The notes under the pieces: model-generated
What the model saw: only the letters and a program-made list of their open reading frames with translations
The model's database searches: none
Told to the model about the DNA's origin: nothing
Made by a program: the position numbers and the translations under genes
DNA from: Paenibacillus uliginis N3/975
GTDB lineage: Bacteria; Bacillota; Bacilli; Paenibacillales; Paenibacillaceae
DNA length: 64,000 bases
Assembly: GCF_900177425.1 (NCBI RefSeq)
Contig: NZ_LT840184.1
Location: 1,887,487 to 1,951,486, forward strand
Reading direction: 5' to 3'
In this document: piece after piece, positions 43,334-52,698 of the stretch
Layout of the letters: each line of letters begins with the position of its first letter
Numbering within the stretch: the stretch's first letter is position 1

Positions 43334-44332
43334 ATGAATACGATTCAATTTCCAGCGGAGCGACAGCTCGACTTTATCTCGCTGGGCCGACTGTGTATCG
43401 ATTTAAATGCAAATGAAATCAACCGTCCGATGGAACAGACACGGACATTCACGAAATATGTAGGAGGATCTCCGGCTAATATCGCCATTGGTGTAGCACG
43501 ACTCGGGCTGAAGAGCGGGTTCATAGGCAAAATTGCGGATGATCAAATGGGAAGATTTATCAAGCAGTATTTAGAGGAGCAGGGCATCGATGCGACTCAG
43601 TTAACCGTTGATCATACAGGAGCGGTGACAGGGTTGGCGTTCACAGAGATTAAAAGTCCCGAAGATTGCAGCATTTTGATGTACCGTGACAATGTCGCAG
43701 ACCTGTTGCTGCGTCCTGAGGAAGTTTCCGAAGATTACATCAAGAAGGCGAAGGCACTGCTAATTTCCGGGACTGCACTAGCTGCAAGCCCGTCTCGGGA
43801 AGCGGTATTTGTCGCTCTATCCTACGCCCGCAAGCACGGTGTGTTCGTGTTCTTCGACTTGGACTACCGACCATACACGTGGAAGGATACATCAGAAACA
43901 GCGGTTTATTATAAGCTGGCGGCGCAGTACTGCGACTTCATCATCGGAACACGTGAGGAGTTCGACATGATGGAATCGTTCGATGGCCAGCAGGCAGATG
44001 ACAAACTAACTGCTCAGACTTGGTTCGACCATTATGCGCAGGTTGTTATTATCAAACATGGCGGTGCGGGATCGATTGCTTATACGAAGGAAGGGCAGTC
44101 TTTCAAGGGCGGTATTTTCAAAACGAAAGTACTTAAGACGTTCGGAGCAGGTGACTCCTACGCTTCAGCTATGATCTATGCATTGATGCAAGGGTATGAC
44201 GTGGCAACGGCGATGGATTATGGCAGTGCTTCTGCTGCAATTGTTATTTCGAGCCACAGCTGCTCAGAAGCGATGCCAACAGCAGAAGAGCTGCGGACCT
44301 TCATGGAGACAACAGAGCGTATTCAACTATAA
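43334..44332 (+). CDS. iolC: IolC, 5-dehydro-2-deoxygluconokinase
   Basis: A 332-residue PfkB-family kinase that phosphorylates 2-deoxy-5-keto-D-gluconate. FISLGRLCIDLNANEI and YVGGSPANIAIGVARLG mark the N-terminal substrate side, and LKTFGAGDSYASAMIYALM holds the GAGD catalytic aspartate and anion hole near the C terminus. The start ATG 43334 is nine bases after GGAGGTG; ATG 43316 overlaps that signal and is rejected. It leads the plus-strand iol operon. Confidence 0.95.
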   Translation: MNTIQFPAERQLDFISLGRLCIDLNANEINRPMEQTRTFTKYVGGSPANIAIGVARLGLKSGFIGKIADDQMGRFIKQYLEEQGIDATQLTVDHTGAVTGLAFTEIKSPEDCSILMYRDNVADLLLRPEEVSEDYIKKAKALLISGTALAASPSREAVFVALSYARKHGVFVFFDLDYRPYTWKDTSETAVYYKLAAQYCDFIIGTREEFDMMESFDGQQADDKLTAQTWFDHYAQVVIIKHGGAGSIAYTKEGQSFKGGIFKTKVLKTFGAGDSYASAMIYALMQGYDVATAMDYGSASAAIVISSHSCSEAMPTAEELRTFMETTERIQL

Positions 44333-44623
44333 CGAATTTGAAAAAGCCTTATTGATTTTAGAAAAGACCAGTGAAAAAGTCCACGAAGAGGCGAGATCAT
44401 TCTGGAGAAGCGTATGCGGTAAAAGCTTTCCAAAGGAAAGCTCGCATCGAAAGCATATGTGCTCCTTTGTCCCCGAAATTCAACCGCTAGAGCGGATATA
44501 TTCAAGAATTTTTGGGACAACAGCGATTGGAAGAATGGCTCGACAGCGCAGTGGCTACTAAATCACCAGACTTATATAGATAATGCTTATCCAATCCAGT
44601 ACGCGAAAGGGGAAACAATAATC
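44333..44623 (+). other. 291-bp iolC-iolA spacer with hairpins and coding-like remnants
   Basis: Much longer than other gaps in the operon. One reading frame is open across 44333-44561 (EFEKALLILEKTSEKVHEEA), and a shifted frame ends SGYIQEFLGQQRLEEWLDSA about 110 codons on, after a TAG. That pattern looks like a broken small gene, but I do not recognise it. AGCTTTCC/GGAAAGCT forms a perfect hairpin near 44423-44441, and AAAGG with CCTTT offers an alternative pairing. Function unknown. Confidence 0.45.
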
Positions 44624-46075
44624 ATGACAGCAGAAATGACCGTTCGCAACTTTATCGGAGGAGAATGGAAATCCTCTTCATCCACTCATAGTGAACCTGT
44701 GTACAACCCAGCAACAGGAGAAGTGATTGCACATGTGCCGCTCTCCACAACAGAAGAAGTAAATGAAGCAGTGCAAGCTGCAGCCGAGGCGTTCAAGACA
44801 TGGTCCCGCACACCTGTTCCGCGCCGCTCGCGCATTCTGTTCCGTTATCAGCAGCTGTTGGTAGAGCATTGGGACGAGTTGGCGAAGCTGATTACGCAGG
44901 AGAACGGCAAAAACTTCAAGGAAGCATATGGCGAAGTTCAGCGCGGGATTGAGTGTGTTGAGTTCGCAGCAGGTGCGCCTACATTAATGATGGGAAAGCA
45001 GCTTCCAGATATCGCAACGAACATCGAATCGGGTATGTATCGCTATCCGATCGGTGTTGTCGGTGGTATTACTCCATTCAACTTCCCGATGATGGTACCT
45101 TCTTGGATGTTTCCGCTTGCGATTGCTTGTGGCAACACGTTCGTGCTGAAGCCATCTGAACGCACACCGCTATTGGCGATTCGTCTCGTTGAGTTGTTCA
45201 TAGAAGCAGGCTTACCTAAAGGTGTCTTGAATATTGTGCATGGTGCGCACGATGTAGTGAACGGGCTCTTGGATCATAAACTTGTAAAAGCAATTTCCTT
45301 CGTTGGCTCGCAGCCAGTAGGGGAGTATGTGTACAAGCGTGGTACGGCGAACTTGAAGCGCGTCCAAGCTTTGACTGGGGCGAAAAATCACTCCATCGTT
45401 ATGGAAGATGCGGATCTGGATGTGACAACGAACCAAATCGTTAATGCGGCATTCGGCTCTGCTGGCGAACGTTGTATGGCTTGCTCCGTTGTACTCGTAC
45501 ACGAAGCGGTGGCAGATGAACTCGTATCCCGACTTGTAAAAGCTTCTGATGAGATGAACATTGGTAACGGGTTAGAAGAAGACGTATTTTTAGGTCCGGT
45601 TATTCGTGAAGCACACAAGGAACGCACTCTCAGCTATATTGAGGCTGGTGTTGAAGAAGGAGCACGTCTCGTGCGCGACGGTCGTAATGATGCTCAGGCG
45701 TCTAATGAAGGCTACTTCGTAGGCCCGACGATCTTTGATGAAGTGACGCAGGAGATGAAGATATGGAAGGATGAAATATTCGCTCCAGTGCTGTCCGTCG
45801 TACGAGTAAAGAGTCTTGATGAAGCGATTGCGTGGGCGAATGAGTCCCGATTTGCGAACGGTGCTTGTCTCTTCACAGGTAGCGGTGCTTATATGCGCCA
45901 GTTCCGTGAAAATATCGATGCAGGTATGCTTGGCGTAAACGTCGGCGTTCCGGCTCCAATGGCCTTCTTCCCGTTCTCAGGATGGAAAGATTCGTTCTAC
46001 GGCGACTTGCATGCAAACGGCACGGACGGAGTGGAGTTCTATACACGCAAGAAGATGGTAACGACTCGGTGGTAA
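44624..46075 (+). CDS. iolA: IolA/MmsA, methylmalonate-semialdehyde dehydrogenase (CoA-acylating)
   Basis: A 483-residue aldehyde dehydrogenase that converts malonate semialdehyde to acetyl-CoA in the last step of inositol breakdown. GGITPFNFPMMVPSWMFP, SERTPLLAIRLVELF, the NAD site region VGSQPVGEYVYKRG, and the catalytic cysteine in GSAGERCMACSVV identify the MmsA type. ATG 44624 follows AAAGGGGAAACAATAATC; longer in-frame versions start inside the spacer without a site. Length matches B. subtilis IolA. Confidence 0.95.
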   Translation: MTAEMTVRNFIGGEWKSSSSTHSEPVYNPATGEVIAHVPLSTTEEVNEAVQAAAEAFKTWSRTPVPRRSRILFRYQQLLVEHWDELAKLITQENGKNFKEAYGEVQRGIECVEFAAGAPTLMMGKQLPDIATNIESGMYRYPIGVVGGITPFNFPMMVPSWMFPLAIACGNTFVLKPSERTPLLAIRLVELFIEAGLPKGVLNIVHGAHDVVNGLLDHKLVKAISFVGSQPVGEYVYKRGTANLKRVQALTGAKNHSIVMEDADLDVTTNQIVNAAFGSAGERCMACSVVLVHEAVADELVSRLVKASDEMNIGNGLEEDVFLGPVIREAHKERTLSYIEAGVEEGARLVRDGRNDAQASNEGYFVGPTIFDEVTQEMKIWKDEIFAPVLSVVRVKSLDEAIAWANESRFANGACLFTGSGAYMRQFRENIDAGMLGVNVGVPAPMAFFPFSGWKDSFYGDLHANGTDGVEFYTRKKMVTTRW

Positions 46076-46118
46076 TCCCACACCTGTAACGGTGATCGAA
46101 AGGTGGTTGGTTCTAACG

Positions 46119-48053
46119 ATGACGACGATTCGATTGACGACAGCCCAAGCGCTGGTTCGGTTCTTGAATCAACAATATATAGAGTTTGATGGACAGCAGA
46201 AGAGATTTGTAAAAGGGATCTTTACGATATTCGGGCATGGCAACGTGCTCGGTCTAGGCCAGGCGCTGGAAGAGGCGCCTGGGGAGCTTGAAGTATATCA
46301 AGGCCGGAATGAGCAAGGCATGGCACATGCTGCTGTTGCTTTTGCGAAGCAGAAGCGTCGCAGACAAATCTGCGCTTGCACCTCGTCTGTCGGGCCAGGT
46401 GCAGCGAACATGATAACAGCTGCCGCAACGGCGACAGCGAATCAGATCCCGGTGCTGCTGCTGCCGGGTGACACATTCGCTTCCCGTCAGCCAGATCCGG
46501 TGCTTCAGCAGATCGAGCAGACGTATGACATGACGATCTCGACGAACGATGCATTCCGCCCAGTTAGTAAGTACTGGGATCGCATATCTCGTCCTGAGCA
46601 GTTGATGTCAGCGATGATTCAAGCGATGCGCGTGCTGACGGACCCGGCGGATACCGGAGCAGTCACGATCGCACTTCCGCAGGATGTGCAGGCGGAAGCG
46701 TACGATTATCCGCTGTCTTTCTTTCAGCGCCGAGTACATCGCATCGAGCGCCGCCCTGCGAGCGAAGAGGCGCTTAAGGCGGCAGAAGATCTTATCCGCG
46801 AGAGACGGAAGCCGATTCTCGTGTACGGCGGAGGTGTTCGCTACTCCGAGGCAGGAGAAGCCTTGATAGCGTTCGCGGAAGCGTTCCGCATCCCGATCGT
46901 CGAGACGCAGGCTGGAAAAAGCGCGATCCCTGCATCCCATCCGTGGAATGTAGGCGGGATTGGGGTTACGGGTAATGAAGCGGCTAACAAGCTTGCACGC
47001 GAAGCCGATCTTATTATCGGTGTCGGCACACGGTTCACCGACTTCACTACGGGTTCGAAGGAGTTGTTCGGGCACCCTGATAAGGCGGTGTTGACGATTA
47101 ATGCCTCGCCATTCCATGCTGGTAAGCTTGATGCGGTCAGTGTCGTAGCGGATGCCCGCACCGCACTTCTTACTTTGCATGAGCGCCTTGTGCAGGTTGG
47201 CTATAAGTCGTCCTACAAGACTGAGGTTGAAGCAGCGAAGAAATCGTGGACGGCAGAGTGGAACAGGCTGGCACAGATCGAATATGACACAAGCAACTTC
47301 AAGCCAGAGATTGAAGGTCATCTCAATGAGGCCTTGCCGGAATATGTGCAGGTGCTGAACAGCCATCTTACGCAGACGCAGGTGCTGGGCATATTGAATG
47401 ATCTACTTGGTGAAGAGGCGGTCATCGTTGGTGCAGCAGGTAGTCTGCCGGGAGATCTGCAACGGATGTGGAGGTCGGAGAAACCGAACACGTATCACAT
47501 GGAATACGGTTATTCTTGTATGGGCTATGAAATCTCGGGAGCTCTCGGTGTAAAGATCGCGGAACCCGAGCGCGAAGTGTACGCATTTTGCGGGGATGGC
47601 AGCTATATGATGTTGCATTCCGAGCTGGTCACAAGCTTACAGGAAAGGCAAAAAGTGAACGTATTGCTCTTCGACAACATCGGCTTCGGCTGTATTAATA
47701 ACTTGCAGATGGGTCATGGCATGGGAAGCTTTGGTACAGAATTCCGAGCACGCAACTTGTCGACAGGTAAGTTGGACGGGGAGTTACTGCTGATCGACTT
47801 TGCCAAAAGTGCTGCTGGATATGGTGTCGCAACTCGTACCGTACGTACGAAGGGCGAGCTCGCTGAAGCGATTGAGTGGGCGAAAGAACAGACGACATCA
47901 ACGCTCTTGGACATTAAGGTACTACCAAAGACAATGACAGATGGTTATGGCGCTTGGTGGAATGTAGGTGTTGCTCAAGTGTCAGATCAGGCTGGAATTA
48001 AGCAGGCGTCGGTGGACCGAGAGCACCATTTGAAACAGGCAAGACCTTACTAA
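46119..48053 (+). CDS. iolD: IolD, THcHDO hydrolase (thiamine diphosphate dependent)
   Basis: A 644-residue ThDP enzyme that opens the ring of 3D-trihydroxycyclohexane-1,2-dione. The conserved ThDP glutamate lies in VYQGRNEQGMAHAA near residue 67, a middle domain follows (about 220-360), and the cofactor motif is YAFCGDGSYMMLHSELV ending in LLFDNIGFGCINNLQMG near the C terminus. The start is ATG 46119; GTG 46092 upstream lies before the AAAGGTGG site. It follows iolA by 43 bases. Confidence 0.95.
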   Translation: MTTIRLTTAQALVRFLNQQYIEFDGQQKRFVKGIFTIFGHGNVLGLGQALEEAPGELEVYQGRNEQGMAHAAVAFAKQKRRRQICACTSSVGPGAANMITAAATATANQIPVLLLPGDTFASRQPDPVLQQIEQTYDMTISTNDAFRPVSKYWDRISRPEQLMSAMIQAMRVLTDPADTGAVTIALPQDVQAEAYDYPLSFFQRRVHRIERRPASEEALKAAEDLIRERRKPILVYGGGVRYSEAGEALIAFAEAFRIPIVETQAGKSAIPASHPWNVGGIGVTGNEAANKLAREADLIIGVGTRFTDFTTGSKELFGHPDKAVLTINASPFHAGKLDAVSVVADARTALLTLHERLVQVGYKSSYKTEVEAAKKSWTAEWNRLAQIEYDTSNFKPEIEGHLNEALPEYVQVLNSHLTQTQVLGILNDLLGEEAVIVGAAGSLPGDLQRMWRSEKPNTYHMEYGYSCMGYEISGALGVKIAEPEREVYAFCGDGSYMMLHSELVTSLQERQKVNVLLFDNIGFGCINNLQMGHGMGSFGTEFRARNLSTGKLDGELLLIDFAKSAAGYGVATRTVRTKGELAEAIEWAKEQTTSTLLDIKVLPKTMTDGYGAWWNVGVAQVSDQAGIKQASVDREHHLKQARPY

Positions 48054-48109
48054 TGGAACACTGATACTCGGGGAACTGGTATGCAGTTCAGTGAATAGCG
48101 GAAGAAGGA

Positions 48110-48168
48110 AAGGTGATCAAGCTTTTACAAGATCAAAAGGAGATCACCTTAACCCTCCGCCTTCTTTA
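48110..48168 (+). terminator. hairpin between iolD and iolE
   Basis: AAGGTGATC (48110-48118) pairs with GATCACCTT (48142-48150). GAAGAAGG just upstream can add pairs with CCTTCTTT downstream. No long T run follows, so it may be an attenuator or a processing site rather than a full terminator. Confidence 0.5.
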
Positions 48169-48210
48169 AAGGGATTAAAAAGATAGCCACTTAAGCTGGG
48201 AGGAATGGAC

Positions 48211-49107
48211 ATGTTTGCAGCAGGTACCGTAAAGCTTGGAATTGCCCCTATCGGTTGGACGAATGATGACATGCCTGAATTGGGCGGCAGCAATACGTTT
48301 GAACAGTGTGTTAGTGAGATGGCTCTGGCAGGATTCACAGGCACGGAGATCGGTAATAAGTACCCCAAAAATGTAAGCGCTTTACATAAGGCGTTAAACT
48401 TAAGAAACTTAGAAGTGGCAAGTGCGTGGTTCAGCGCATATTTGACCGTTCAGGACTATAAAGAGACGGCTAGACTGTTCATCGAACATCGTGATTTCCT
48501 GCATGCAATGGGTGCGAAGGTGATCGTTGTTTCAGAGCAAGGTCACAGCATCCAAGGTCAAATGGAGACGCCGTTATTCGCAAACAAGCCTGTATTTACA
48601 GATGAACAATGGAATCGTCTCGTAGAAGGGTTGCACGGGCTCGGGGAATTGGCTCGGGAGAAGGGGATGCATCTCGTCTACCACCATCATATGGGGACAG
48701 TCGTACAGACGACAGAAGAGATCGATCGTCTCATGGAGAGCACAGACCCAGCTCTTGTGTCCTTGCTGTATGACACCGGTCATCTCGTGTTCTCGGGCGA
48801 AAACCACTTGGATGTGCTGAAGCGTCACATGAGTCGCATTAAGCATGTGCATTTGAAAGATGTGCGGGCAGACGTAGCGCATCAAGTTCGTACGGAGCAG
48901 CTGAGCTTCCTGCAAGCCGTGAAGTCCGGTGTGTTCACAGTTCCAGGAGATGGATGCATCGATTTTACACCTGTATTCGAGGAATTATCGGGCGCTTCGT
49001 ATGAAGGATGGCTGCTCGTAGAGGCAGAACAGGACCCGGCGAAGGCGAATCCGTTGGAATACGCGATAAAGGCGAGAGGATATATTCGGGACAAAGCAGG
49101 AGTATAG
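48211..49107 (+). CDS. iolE: IolE, 2-keto-myo-inositol (inosose) dehydratase
   Basis: A 298-residue TIM-barrel enzyme of the xylose-isomerase-like family that removes water from 2-keto-myo-inositol. Typical segments are LGIAPIGWTNDDMPELGG at the start, MALAGFTGTEIGNKYP, LVYHHHMGTVVQTTEEIDRL, LLYDTGHLVFSG and the metal-binding KHVHLKDVR. The start is ATG 48211, eight bases after GGGAGG; ATG 48205 sits two bases after it. It follows a hairpin-containing gap after iolD. Confidence 0.95.
   Translation: MFAAGTVKLGIAPIGWTNDDMPELGGSNTFEQCVSEMALAGFTGTEIGNKYPKNVSALHKALNLRNLEVASAWFSAYLTVQDYKETARLFIEHRDFLHAMGAKVIVVSEQGHSIQGQMETPLFANKPVFTDEQWNRLVEGLHGLGELAREKGMHLVYHHHMGTVVQTTEEIDRLMESTDPALVSLLYDTGHLVFSGENHLDVLKRHMSRIKHVHLKDVRADVAHQVRTEQLSFLQAVKSGVFTVPGDGCIDFTPVFEELSGASYEGWLLVEAEQDPAKANPLEYAIKARGYIRDKAGV
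48371..48387. promoter_or_regulatory. operator-like palindrome inside iolE
   Basis: ATGTAAGCGCTTTACAT within codons 54-59 of iolE is a near-perfect palindrome with the same AAGCGCTT core as the two iol operators. It might be a third repressor or a catabolite site, or a chance match in coding sequence. Confidence 0.4.
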
Positions 49108-49199
49108 GTGGGGGAAAAGAGATTGCTCTTCTGACATTCGAAGCAATTGCGCGTATAAGCCAGCAGAGCAAGTGTAACCGAGGAAAAGGGAGTGGGAGC

Positions 49200-50246
49200 A
49201 TGCAATTGAACGACAACAAGCGCATATCGGTTGGCTTAGTCGGCTTAGGCCGATTAGGAAGACAGCATGCAGAGAATTTGGCATTCCGTATACCGCACTG
49301 TACATTGACAGCCGTATGCAGTGTGAAGGAGGAGGAAGTGGAAGCTGCTAAGCGTGATCTTGGTGTTCCGTACGGATATACAGATTACGAAGAAATGCTG
49401 CGCAATAATGAGCTTGATGCGATCTTCATCGCTTCTCCATCTGGCTTCCACTGCAAGCAGATCGAACAGGCCTTGGCAGCGGGCTTTCACGTCTTCTCCG
49501 AGAAGCCGCTTGGCTTGTATATCGAAGAAGCGCTGCGTGTGCAGGAAGCTGTAATACGTCATCCTAATCAAGTGTTCATGCTCGGATTCATGAGACGTTA
49601 TGACCGTTCTTACGCTTATGCTAAGCAGCAGATTGAAGCGGGAGCAATTGGCGAGCCTGTGCTTGTCCGCTGTTATGGACTCGATCCTGCTCAGGCGATG
49701 CCTAGCTTCTTGCAGTTCGCTAAGAGCAACTACAGTGGTGGATTGTTCCTCGACATGGCGATTCATGATCTCGATCTAGCACGTTGGTATCTTGGCGCTG
49801 AAGCGGAAACGGTATGGGCAATTGGCGGTTCGCATCGTTATCCAGAGCTTGAACAGCTGGAGGATGCAGAGACAGGAGCGGCTCTCGTGCAGTTCGAGGG
49901 TAAGAAGATGGGGATATTCGTGGCAAGTCGGAACTGTGCCCATGGTTATCATATCGAGACAGAAATTATTGGGACACATGGTTCTTTGCGTATCGGTACG
50001 ATACCAGAGAAGAATCAAGTTGCGCTAATGGATGATCGCGGAATCGTACGCGAGTGTGCGAGCGGGTTCCTGGAGCGGTTCGAACAGGCTTATGTGGATG
50101 AAGTGATTGAATTCATCCGCTGTATCCGTGAAGATCGGAAGCCGGAAGTAACGGTGGCGGATGGTGTTCAGTCGACGATTTTAGGATATGCGTGCAAGCA
50201 ATCGTTTGAGACGGGCCAGTTGGTCGCTGTGCACCACAGAAAATAG
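49200..50246 (+). CDS. IolG-like Gfo/Idh/MocA dehydrogenase
   Basis: A 348-residue oxidoreductase with VGLVGLGRLGRQHAENL, HVFSEKPLGLY and GGLFLDMAIHDLDLARWYL. The last block is close to that of inositol dehydrogenases. As iolG is present at 41895, this is probably a second inositol dehydrogenase, perhaps for scyllo- or D-chiro-inositol, analogous to IolX/IolW; substrate choice is inference. The start is ATG 49200 after GGGAGTGGGAG. The symporter gene follows after 70 bases. Confidence 0.85.
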   Translation: MQLNDNKRISVGLVGLGRLGRQHAENLAFRIPHCTLTAVCSVKEEEVEAAKRDLGVPYGYTDYEEMLRNNELDAIFIASPSGFHCKQIEQALAAGFHVFSEKPLGLYIEEALRVQEAVIRHPNQVFMLGFMRRYDRSYAYAKQQIEAGAIGEPVLVRCYGLDPAQAMPSFLQFAKSNYSGGLFLDMAIHDLDLARWYLGAEAETVWAIGGSHRYPELEQLEDAETGAALVQFEGKKMGIFVASRNCAHGYHIETEIIGTHGSLRIGTIPEKNQVALMDDRGIVRECASGFLERFEQAYVDEVIEFIRCIREDRKPEVTVADGVQSTILGYACKQSFETGQLVAVHHRK

Positions 50247-50316
50247 AAACGAAAATCGCAAGTTGCAAGCAGAAAGGCTACTATCGTTACTCGATGAGCG
50301 GAAGGGGAATAAAGGC

Positions 50317-51906
50317 ATGCTGTACATCACGGTCATTACCTTTTTACTGTATACGTGCTTCATAGCGTGGTATTCGTGGCATAAGACGAAAGCGGTAGAT
50401 TTGAACAGTTCAGATGGCTATTTCTTAGGCGGACGCAGTTTGACGGGGATCGTCATTGCGGGCTCTCTACTCCTGACGAACTTATCCACCGAGCAAATGG
50501 TGGGCTTGAATGGACAGAGCTATGGCTCATCCATGGTCGTTATGGCGTGGGAGGTTACTTCGCCAATCGCGTTAATTTTCATGGCGTTTGTCTTCCTGCC
50601 CCGTTATTTGAAAGCAGGTATTACAACGATTCCAGACTTCCTGGAGCAGCGCTATGACATGCGTACACGTCAAATTATTTCGATCTTGTTCTTGCTCGGT
50701 TATGCGATGGCGTATCTTCCAACAGTTCTTTACTCAGGTGCGCTTGTGTTAGATACGATTTTTAACTTGTCCTCTATTTTTGGCTTCGGTGACTTTGGAA
50801 TGGTACTCGTCGTTTCATTGGTGATTGGTATTGTCGGTATCCTGTATGTTGTTCTCGGTGGTCTGCGGGCCTGTGCCTTGTCAGATACGTTGAATGGGGT
50901 AGGTCTCATTGTAGGCGGACTGTTAATTACGGTTCTTGGTCTAGTTGCACTAGGGGGAGGGGACCTTGTCGATGGTGTCAACACATTGCTGCAAAAGGAA
51001 CCTGAAAAGCTGAATTCTATCGGTGACAGCAGTTCACCTGTTCCATTTATTACGATTTTCTTCGGTCTACTATTCAACAACTTGTTCTACTGGTGTACAA
51101 ATCAGGCGATCGTGCAGCGTACATTAGGTGCGAAGAACTTGAAGGAAGGCCAGAAGGGCGTTCTGTATGCAGGTATGTTCAAAATAATTGGACCTTTCTA
51201 TCTTGTTATTCCAGGTATCATTGCGTACCACTTGTTCAATAACTCATTATCAAATGCGGATATGGCGTATCCTTCGCTCGTTATCGAAGTATTGCCAACA
51301 TTGTTATCCGGATTCTTCGCGGCTGTATTGTTCGGTGCAATCCTAAGCTCTTTCAACGGAGCGTTGAACAGCTCTTTGACGTTGTTTACGTTGGATATTT
51401 ACAAGCCGATGTTCAAACCGCAAGCAACAGAGAAGCAATTGGTGAAAGCTGGCCGTATATTTGCTATCGTGCTCGGCCTCGTATCGGTAGCGATAGCACC
51501 GCTTATTCTATTCGCACCATCAGGCTTGTACTATTATTTGCAAGAAATGTTCGGATTCTATAATGTGCCGATTATCGCGGCGGTTGTGGTCGGATTCTTC
51601 ACGAAGCGAGTACCGGCGATTGCACCGAAAATTGCGCTGTGTGCGCACATTGTACTCTATGCGTTGTCCAAGTTCTTCTTAGGTGAGATTAACTTCTTGT
51701 ATATTTTAAGTGTGCTGTTCCCTGTGTGTGTGCTTGTTATGCTTATTGTCGGCAAGTTTGCGCCGCGAGATGAAGATTTCGAACTGTACAACTCAGGCAA
51801 GGTAGACTTGACACCATGGAAACATGCGAGAGTATTTACGGTTGTCATGGTCATATTGATGATCGCAATGTATGTGCTGTTCTCCCCGCTTGGGATTGCG
51901 GCTTGA
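50317..51906 (+). CDS. sodium:solute symporter, probable inositol uptake
   Basis: A 529-residue SSS-family transporter with about 14 hydrophobic segments. SSDGYFLGGRSLTGIVIAGS, LLTNLSTEQMVGLNGQSYG and the sodium-site region LFGAILSSFNGALNSSLTLF resemble SGLT-type sugar carriers. It closes the plus-strand iol operon and no MFS IolT is present, so myo-inositol uptake with Na+ is the likely role. The start is ATG 50317 after GAAGGGGAATAAAGGC; earlier in-frame starts overlap the preceding gene. A terminator follows at 51978. Confidence 0.85.
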   Translation: MLYITVITFLLYTCFIAWYSWHKTKAVDLNSSDGYFLGGRSLTGIVIAGSLLLTNLSTEQMVGLNGQSYGSSMVVMAWEVTSPIALIFMAFVFLPRYLKAGITTIPDFLEQRYDMRTRQIISILFLLGYAMAYLPTVLYSGALVLDTIFNLSSIFGFGDFGMVLVVSLVIGIVGILYVVLGGLRACALSDTLNGVGLIVGGLLITVLGLVALGGGDLVDGVNTLLQKEPEKLNSIGDSSSPVPFITIFFGLLFNNLFYWCTNQAIVQRTLGAKNLKEGQKGVLYAGMFKIIGPFYLVIPGIIAYHLFNNSLSNADMAYPSLVIEVLPTLLSGFFAAVLFGAILSSFNGALNSSLTLFTLDIYKPMFKPQATEKQLVKAGRIFAIVLGLVSVAIAPLILFAPSGLYYYLQEMFGFYNVPIIAAVVVGFFTKRVPAIAPKIALCAHIVLYALSKFFLGEINFLYILSVLFPVCVLVMLIVGKFAPRDEDFELYNSGKVDLTPWKHARVFTVVMVILMIAMYVLFSPLGIAA

Positions 51907-51977
51907 GGATAAGTCTAATATAGAAGCAGACATTATTAGAATGTTTGAAACCGCTTACTAGTTAAGTGTAAATAGAG

Positions 51978-52014
51978 GAGGGTGTCTGTCTGGAGAGACG
52001 GACGCCCTCTTGTG
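51978..52014 (+). terminator. terminator after the iol operon
   Basis: GAGGGTGTCTGTC (51978-51990) pairs with GACGGACGCCCTC (51997-52009) with two G-U pairs, then a short T-containing run. Part of the stem (GGACACCCTC) recurs inverted at about 52052-52061, giving a second possible pairing. Confidence 0.65.
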
Positions 52015-52122
52015 CGTTTGGCACGCAATCGACTAATGAGTGAAAGTCTCTAGGACACCCTCTTTTGTATTTTCATATGATATAGTAGGATTGAAATTTT
52101 ATGGAAAACGGGGTGAGCCATT

Positions 52123-52683
52123 CTGAGAAAGTGGAGTATCAGAAAAGTGACCGTATCTATACTGATGGGCCTGTTGATTGCTTTGGCTGGCGTCATTTGG
52201 TATATGGTTCCGAAGTCTATTCATCATACAGTAGAAGGGGTGAAGTATAGGCTAGGGATAGAGAACAAGGACTTCGAAGAGTCTGTCACCGTCAACATCA
52301 ATGGTAAGATGAAGCGGAATTTCAAAGGGGAAAGAATTTTTACGGGGACCATCCATATTGAAAATGAAGAGCCTCCCGTACCTGTCAATCAGAGAGAGCT
52401 CGTTATAAAATTTTTCGGAGATAACAGTCCCGCGTTAATTGCTTACAGAGGTTATAGTGATAACAGCTTATATGCTTATAACTACGGAACAATGTACACA
52501 AATACAGATATGAGCGAGTTTACAATAGAGGTGTTTGAGGAATCCGGTTCAGGTGGGCGTGGCTGGAACGGGGGAGATGGACTGATGATTTCAGCACCGG
52601 CCAGCGACCGCACGGAAGCCCTCGAAATATCTAATCGATATTTTATGACACGCTGGAAAGATCAGGTTAAACCGCTAGAATAA
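52123..52683 (+). CDS. membrane-anchored hypothetical protein
   Basis: About 186 residues. One hydrophobic helix near the N terminus (VSILMGLLIALAGVIWYMV) anchors an extracellular beta-rich domain (SVTVNINGKMKRNFKGERIF, LVIKFFGDNSPALIAYRGY). I recognise no functional motif. The start may be CTG 52123, six bases after GGGGTGA, or GTG 52147 with no clear ribosome site; either keeps the helix. It is followed after 15 bases by the NUDIX gene. Confidence 0.7.
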   Translation: MRKWSIRKVTVSILMGLLIALAGVIWYMVPKSIHHTVEGVKYRLGIENKDFEESVTVNINGKMKRNFKGERIFTGTIHIENEEPPVPVNQRELVIKFFGDNSPALIAYRGYSDNSLYAYNYGTMYTNTDMSEFTIEVFEESGSGGRGWNGGDGLMISAPASDRTEALEISNRYFMTRWKDQVKPLE

Positions 52684-52698
52684 ATGGAGGGAAGTACA

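Noticed and set aside
44333..44623. T-box leader in the iolC-iolA gap
   Set aside because: No AGGGTGG-type T-box and no terminator/antiterminator pair with a T run were found.
46608..47366. 252-codon antisense frame opposite iolD
   Set aside because: Shadow of a GC-rich conserved gene; no start signal or recognisable domain.
48054..48210. Promoter for iolE in the iolD-iolE gap
   Set aside because: No -35/-10 pair with good spacing; only a hairpin is visible.
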